Positions 5,273-9,187 of a DNA stretch of 9,187 nucleotides are shown here, one piece after another. Source of the stretch: Parachlamydiales bacterium (GTDB lineage: Bacteria; Chlamydiota; Chlamydiia; Chlamydiales; Rhabdochlamydiaceae); NCBI GenBank assembly GCA_020050965.1, contig JAGVJV010000245.1, forward strand, positions 1 through 9,187, read 5' to 3'. Positions within the stretch are counted from its first letter, which is position 1. Each line of letters starts with the position of its first letter. Position numbers and translations under genes: made by a program. The notes beneath the pieces were generated by a model that saw nothing but the letters and a program-made list of their open reading frames with translations, was not told the origin of the DNA and did not search any database.

Positions 5273-6090
5273 AGATCACAAGTCATCAAAATCCGCAGAT
5301 CAAGGCAGCCATGAAGTTGCAGAATCGGGCGAAACGGGATGAAGAGGGGCTGTTTCTGATAGAGGGGTATCGGGAGCTCAAGAGGGCATTTGAGGGTGGT
5401 GTCACGATCCAAAAGTTGTTTATTTGTCGGGAGCTTTTTCTGGGAGAAAATGAGGATGTGCTCATCGAAAGTATCGGGACTTCGGTGATTGAATGTACGC
5501 CGTCGGTTTTTGAAAAACTCTCATACCGCGATCGCCCAGATGGGCTGCTAGGAGTGGCAGTGCAAATGCGGTCGACTTTAGGAACTTTAAAAGCTCAAAT
5601 GGGGCCTAATCCTCTTCTGGTGATTGCCGAGGGGATCGAGAAGCCGGGCAATTTAGGCTCGATCATGCGTTCGGCTGATGGGGTCGGCGCTGATGGGGTG
5701 ATTGTCTGCGATCGTTGCACCGATATTTACAATCCGAATGTTGTGCGGGCCAGTGTCGGAACGCTCTTTACGTTGCCGGTGATCGAGGCGGAAGGGGAAG
5801 AGGTATTCTTGTGGCTGCAGGAGCACAAAATTCAGATGGTCGCCACTTCGCCTGCTGCTAAAATCGATTATACGGAGGCCGATTTGCGCGGGCCGGTTGC
5901 GATTGTGGTGGGGACGGAGCAGCTGGGGCTTTCTGAAATGTGGCTCAAGGCATCCGATGTGCAGGTCTCGATTCCGATGAAGGGTGTAGCTGATTCGCTC
6001 AATGTGGCGACTGCGACGACGCTTCTTCTCTATGAAGTACTAAGACAAAGAAAATTGGGGTATCCGCTTGAAACCGATCTATTGCGATAA
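5266..6090 (+). CDS. SpoU/TrmH-family RNA 2'-O-methyltransferase
   Basis: A SPOUT-class enzyme that transfers a methyl group from SAM to a ribose 2'-OH in rRNA or tRNA. The N-terminal RNA-binding substrate domain is present (ITSHQNPQIK and FLIEGYREL). The three SpoU motifs follow: motif 1 EKPGNLGSIMRSADG (125-139), motif 2 GTEQLGL (216-222) and motif 3 IPMKGVADSLNVATA (236-250), which together build the trefoil-knot SAM site. The catalytic arginine is in motif 1 (SIMRS). The length of 275 aa is normal for RlmB-like members with the extra N-terminal domain. It overlaps the upstream methyltransferase by 7 bp and the downstream pseudouridine synthase by 23 bp. RlmB, TsnR-like and TrmH-like targets cannot be distinguished by sequence alone. 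Confidence 0.93.
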   Translation: MLKITSHQNPQIKAAMKLQNRAKRDEEGLFLIEGYRELKRAFEGGVTIQKLFICRELFLGENEDVLIESIGTSVIECTPSVFEKLSYRDRPDGLLGVAVQMRSTLGTLKAQMGPNPLLVIAEGIEKPGNLGSIMRSADGVGADGVIVCDRCTDIYNPNVVRASVGTLFTLPVIEAEGEEVFLWLQEHKIQMVATSPAAKIDYTEADLRGPVAIVVGTEQLGLSEMWLKASDVQVSIPMKGVADSLNVATATTLLLYEVLRQRKLGYPLETDLLR

Positions 6091-6670
6091 CCATATCCTT
6101 ATCTTAAACAAACCGGCCGGCATTTCAACAGAGCCCCATTTTCGTGATGAGGCTAGGGTTTGGGTCAAGGAGCGCTTTAACAAGCCGGGCAATGCGTTTT
6201 TAGAGCCGATCCATCGTCTCGATCGCCCGGTCAGTGGAATTGTGCTGTTTGCCCGGACGAGCAAGGCGCTGACCCGTTTAAATGAGGCGATGCGCGATCG
6301 AAAGATGTCGAAAACGTATGTGGCAATTGTAGAAGGGATCGTTCCTGAAGAAGGGGTTTTGGAGCATTACCTGGTCCATGGTGATTTCAAGGCCTATATC
6401 GACCCGACGGGAAAAAAGGCGGTGCTCCGTTATCGGAGATTAAAAGTGGAAGGGGACCGCTCGCTGGTAGAAATTGATCTGGAGACAGGGCGGTATCATC
6501 AGATTAGGGCTCAGTTTGCGGCAATCGGTCACCCGATTTTGGGCGATCGAAAATATGGGAGCGCAAAGGATTATACTCAACTACCTCTCCATCACAAAAA
6601 GCTTGTTCTAGAGCATCCGATAACCAAGGAGATGCTCAAATTTCAATGTTCGGCTGCTTTTTCCTTGTGA
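6068..6670 (+). CDS. RluA-family pseudouridine synthase (single domain)
   Basis: This enzyme converts specific uridines in rRNA or tRNA to pseudouridine. The catalytic motif is HRLDRPVSG with the nucleophile Asp52. Other family marks are LILNKPAGI at the N-terminus, KTYVAIVEG in the middle, LETGRYHQIRAQFAAIGHPILGD near the end and the closing LEHP. At 200 aa it has no N-terminal S4 domain, like the shorter RluA-type enzymes. The start appears to be TTG 6068, with a GGGG six to seven bases upstream within the SpoU gene; no ATG fits the conserved N-terminus. The last 35 bp overlap the convergent MFS gene. With the two methyltransferases upstream it forms an RNA-modification cassette. Confidence 0.92.
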   Translation: MKPIYCDNHILILNKPAGISTEPHFRDEARVWVKERFNKPGNAFLEPIHRLDRPVSGIVLFARTSKALTRLNEAMRDRKMSKTYVAIVEGIVPEEGVLEHYLVHGDFKAYIDPTGKKAVLRYRRLKVEGDRSLVEIDLETGRYHQIRAQFAAIGHPILGDRKYGSAKDYTQLPLHHKKLVLEHPITKEMLKFQCSAAFSL

Positions 6671-7997
6671 TGATTGTAAAGGATAGGATAAGGCCGATGA
6701 TCCCTACGATCATCGCGAGGCAATTGATTGCCCAAAATCCGTCCTTAGCGGTGATGAAGACCGAACCCATGATCGCCATTCCTAAGGTTGCTCCCAGATG
6801 ACGAAGCATAGTCATTGTCCCTGAGGCTAGTCCCCGCTTTTCTGGAGCCACTTCGCCTAAGGCTGTTGTGAAACTAGGGGTGAAAATCAGGGGAACACCA
6901 AATCCAAACGGGATGATGACCGAAAGAAGAATCGCAAGGTTGGGGTCATGGATATTTTGCAAATACCAAAAGAGGGAGAGGATCACTAGCGTGAATCCGA
7001 TCGTAATGGGAATTTTGGGCCCGTGTTTATCCAAGAGATGTCCTCCAAAAGGAGCAGCTACAAGAACGGGGACATTCGCTACTAATGTGATCATACCGGC
7101 TGTAGCAGGTGAATAACCGTAGGAGGTCTGAAAATAGATGGCCCAAAAGACACCCCCCATGATCAGAAACTGGGTGGCAAAAATAGCGCAGACAGGCCCT
7201 GAAAAATTGCGCAGTTTGAAGAGGGAAAAGTCAATGTAGGGATCATGGACTTTTCTGTCGATAATGAGAAGTAGAAAAATCAGAAAGACACCAAACCCGA
7301 TCATTCCAATCGTTATAGGGGAGGTCCATCCCCATTTTTTTGCTTCCATGATAGCGACGATTATGGAGGTGATTCCGAGTGTCGAGGTGATGAAGCCAAG
7401 GAAGTCGAAGGGGCGCAGGTGACCTCGGCTCTTAGGCACGACGAGCAGGGTCAGCAAATAGCCAATGATCGCGATCGGGATGTTGATCCAAAAGACATAG
7501 CGCCAGGTCAAATACTCGGTGAAAAATCCACCGATTGCAGGGCCTAAGGCTAGGAAAATCGAACCGATGCTGACATAAAGGCCGATGGCTTTGCCCCGCT
7601 GATGCGGTGGGAAGGTGGCGAACATGATCGCCGAGGAGGTGGGGACGAGCATTGCGCCCCCGATCCCTTGAATAATCCGGGCCATGATGAACCACCATTC
7701 GTGATAGCTCATTCCGCATAGAGTCGAGCCAAGGGAAAAAAAGAGTAGTCCCCAGCAAAATACTCTGCGATGGCCAAAGCGATCGCCGCATCTGCCGGCT
7801 GCCATGACGAAAACGGACAAGACGAGGGTATAGGCGTTGACGATCCACTGCAAGCCGAGCTCTGTTATGCCAAGTGTCCTCTGCAAAGTGGGTAGTGTAA
7901 CGGGTAGGACGCTGATGTCGATAAAGATCATCGAGACGCAGCTAGTCATTGCGACTAGGATCCACCATTTCCGATTATGTTCCGAGAATTTAAGCAT
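6636..7997 (-). CDS. MFS efflux transporter, DHA2 (EmrB/QacA) type, 14 TM
   Basis: A proton-driven exporter of the inner membrane. I count 14 hydrophobic segments in 453 aa, from WWILVAMTSCVSMIFIDISV to FWAINCLAMIVGIIGLILSF; this number separates DHA2 from the 12-TM groups. The motif-A region reads GRCGDRFGHRRVF between TM2 and TM3. TM5 carries the antiporter motif C in LGPAIGGFF, followed by WRYVFWINIP. Asp27 in TM1 (FIDISVLPV) is the usual DHA2 acidic residue. The substrate is unknown; drug export is the family default, and nothing shows it here. ATG 7997 has only a weak GGATAAG upstream and lies 43 bp inside the end of the adenine-deaminase homologue, so translation is probably coupled. 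Its 3' end overlaps the pseudouridine synthase gene on the opposite strand. Confidence 0.92.
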   Translation of the reverse strand: MLKFSEHNRKWWILVAMTSCVSMIFIDISVLPVTLPTLQRTLGITELGLQWIVNAYTLVLSVFVMAAGRCGDRFGHRRVFCWGLLFFSLGSTLCGMSYHEWWFIMARIIQGIGGAMLVPTSSAIMFATFPPHQRGKAIGLYVSIGSIFLALGPAIGGFFTEYLTWRYVFWINIPIAIIGYLLTLLVVPKSRGHLRPFDFLGFITSTLGITSIIVAIMEAKKWGWTSPITIGMIGFGVFLIFLLLIIDRKVHDPYIDFSLFKLRNFSGPVCAIFATQFLIMGGVFWAIYFQTSYGYSPATAGMITLVANVPVLVAAPFGGHLLDKHGPKIPITIGFTLVILSLFWYLQNIHDPNLAILLSVIIPFGFGVPLIFTPSFTTALGEVAPEKRGLASGTMTMLRHLGATLGMAIMGSVFITAKDGFWAINCLAMIVGIIGLILSFTIITRKKQPNIEI

Positions 7998-9187
7998 ATC
8001 TTATCCAATAATAGTGTAAGGGTGATATTAGTTCCAAAGCTTCTGGCAATTTGATCGAGATCACTGTAGCGTCTTGCCACTGCTTCCCCTTCCATTGTCG
8101 ACATGAGGCCCCCGATAGGGAGAGGGAGGGTTTCGGTAATGCCTCGGTAGGATAGGCTAATGCCCCCTTTTTTCTGCAGCACCGCATCGACAGCATTGCG
8201 AATGTCTTCCTCTTGCTCGCCAACTGCGGCGATCGATTGGGGATCGCAGGTGACGGATGAGGCGATTGCCCCTTTTTTTAGTCCGAAATTTTCAATTTTG
8301 TGGGTCTTGACCTTAGAATGGTTGAGCGGTTGCGCTTCAAGATGGGGAAAGAGGGGTGTTTTAAAAAAAATGCACTCCCCATCGATATAGGTTTCTAGTA
8401 CGCGGAAGGACTCCAGATCTTCGACGATGATGAAATCTGCCGGATCCCCTATACGGAGAAGACCCACATCGAGTCCGTAATGCTGTGCGGGGATTTTTGT
8501 CGCGCATCTAATCGCGGCGAAGGGGTCCATCCCTTTCTGCACAGCCCGTTTGACGAGCAGGTTGATATGTCCGAGCAGGAGGTGATCGGGGAGCAAATGA
8601 TCGGTGCAAAACATGCAATTCTCGGGATCTTCTTGCAAAAGGGGAAAGAGGGCAGTCAGATTTTTTTCAATCGACCCTTCTCGCACTAGAATTTTCATTC
8701 CGGCAGCCCTTCGTTCGCGCGCCTCTGAAAGGGTGGTGCTCGAGTAGTCAGTCGAGACCCCTTCACGGCAATATTTTTTTAGTTCTTCGCCAAAAAGACC
8801 TTCAGCGTAACCGTCGATCGGCTTTTTGCATTCTTTCGCGATCTGAATTTTGGCGAGGTCGCGCGATTCGCCTAAATAGCGAATCTCTGGTCTCTGCAGG
8901 AGCTCTCGCACTTCGGGGGCGCTTAAATTAGAAGGTGCTCCGAAGAAAAATTTTAAGGGGGCTTTCCGGCCATCGATAAGCATATACTCTACACCCGACA
9001 TGCCGACGACGTTTGCAATCAATTTAGGATCGGAAACGGTGCTAACTGTCCCATGCCGAACCGCCATGCGGGCAAATTCGGTGGGGGGCAGCAGAGAACT
9101 CTCGATGTGGATGTGGGCATCGATGAAACCGGGGAGGATGAAGCCTTTGCCTCGATGGCTATTGCGCTCAATCGCGGTGATTATTCC
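7955..9187 (-). CDS. Adenine-deaminase homologue with altered active site (5' end outside window)
   Basis: Adenine deaminases (amidohydrolase superfamily) convert adenine to hypoxanthine and ammonia. The frame is open to the window edge, giving 410 residues; the N-terminal ~50 are missing. Family marks: PGFIDAHIHIESS with the metal-binding HxH, LGE (the bridging Glu), LVREGSIEKNL, CTD and PLPIGGLMS. However, motifs that normally read DPHE, DGH, DHEC and HDSHN here read DPKL, DGYAEGL, TDYSS and CDPQS, so several near-invariant histidines, including two expected metal ligands, are gone. The segment between the barrel and the C-terminal domain is about 85 residues shorter than in E. coli Ade, and the usual end (LSFLALPVIP...) is absent. 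The comparison is from memory of the family. It may be a pseudo-enzyme or have new chemistry. It overlaps the transporter gene by 43 bp. Confidence 0.82.
   Translation of the reverse strand, partial: GIITAIERNSHRGKGFILPGFIDAHIHIESSLLPPTEFARMAVRHGTVSTVSDPKLIANVVGMSGVEYMLIDGRKAPLKFFFGAPSNLSAPEVRELLQRPEIRYLGESRDLAKIQIAKECKKPIDGYAEGLFGEELKKYCREGVSTDYSSTTLSEARERRAAGMKILVREGSIEKNLTALFPLLQEDPENCMFCTDHLLPDHLLLGHINLLVKRAVQKGMDPFAAIRCATKIPAQHYGLDVGLLRIGDPADFIIVEDLESFRVLETYIDGECIFFKTPLFPHLEAQPLNHSKVKTHKIENFGLKKGAIASSVTCDPQSIAAVGEQEEDIRNAVDAVLQKKGGISLSYRGITETLPLPIGGLMSTMEGEAVARRYSDLDQIARSFGTNITLTLLLDKICLNSRNIIGNGGS

Noticed and set aside
7432..7848. Reverse-strand 138-codon open frame inside the transporter gene
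   Set aside because: It lies in a shifted frame within a well-supported membrane protein, is Arg/His-rich with no motif, and is a shadow frame.
7955..8060. Frameshift as the cause of the odd deaminase C-terminus
   Set aside because: I read the other two reverse-strand frames around 7985-8040; neither restores the LSFLALPVIP-type block, so truncation is the simpler reading.

Overview
The window looks like chromosomal DNA from a member of the phylum Chlamydiae, most likely an environmental (non-Chlamydiaceae) lineage. The gene order nrdR - dksA - lspA is the one known from Chlamydia. The DksA protein lacks the zinc-finger cysteines, as I recall for chlamydial DksA. One gene encodes a small soluble-hydrophobic-soluble protein of the kind common in these intracellular bacteria. 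Base composition looks moderate (mid-40s % GC by eye), which would suit a Waddlia-like genome better than the lower-GC groups; that placement is inference.

Layout, left to right. (1) 1-163: two copies of a hairpin-rich intergenic repeat, then a short leader. (2) 235-2683, + strand: a compact run of five genes, each overlapping the next: nrdR (ribonucleotide reductase repressor), dksA (RNA polymerase secondary-channel factor), lspA (signal peptidase II), an unrecognised 238-residue protein, and a stand-alone CinA C-terminal domain (PncC-type nicotinamide-mononucleotide deamidase). (3) 2657-4481, - strand: a two-gene island with an AAA+/DUF4143 ATPase and a possible inclusion-membrane-like protein. 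Between them lies a cluster of inverted and direct repeats, and an 11-bp direct repeat lies at both edges of the ATPase gene. (4) 4523-6670, + strand: an RNA-modification cassette with overlapping reading frames: an RlmI/RlmK-type methyltransferase, a SpoU/TrmH-family rRNA methyltransferase and an RluA-type pseudouridine synthase. A perfect, symmetrical -10 box sits just before it and could serve both directions. (5) 6636-9187, - strand: an adenine-deaminase homologue (running off the right edge), overlapping a downstream 14-TM DHA2-type MFS transporter.

Most of the window is ordinary housekeeping. The item most worth attention is the adenine-deaminase homologue. It keeps the amidohydrolase fold motifs (HxH, Glu, the CTD Asp, REGS, PLPIxGLMS). 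It has lost several histidines that are near-invariant in adenine deaminases, appears to lack much of the inter-domain segment, and ends early in an overlap with the transporter. It is either a pseudo-enzyme or an amidohydrolase with changed chemistry, tied to an efflux pump. Other points of interest are the ATPase island with its repeats, the possible leaderless transcript at 4523, the upstream repeat pair, and a local excess of the palindrome CGATCG.
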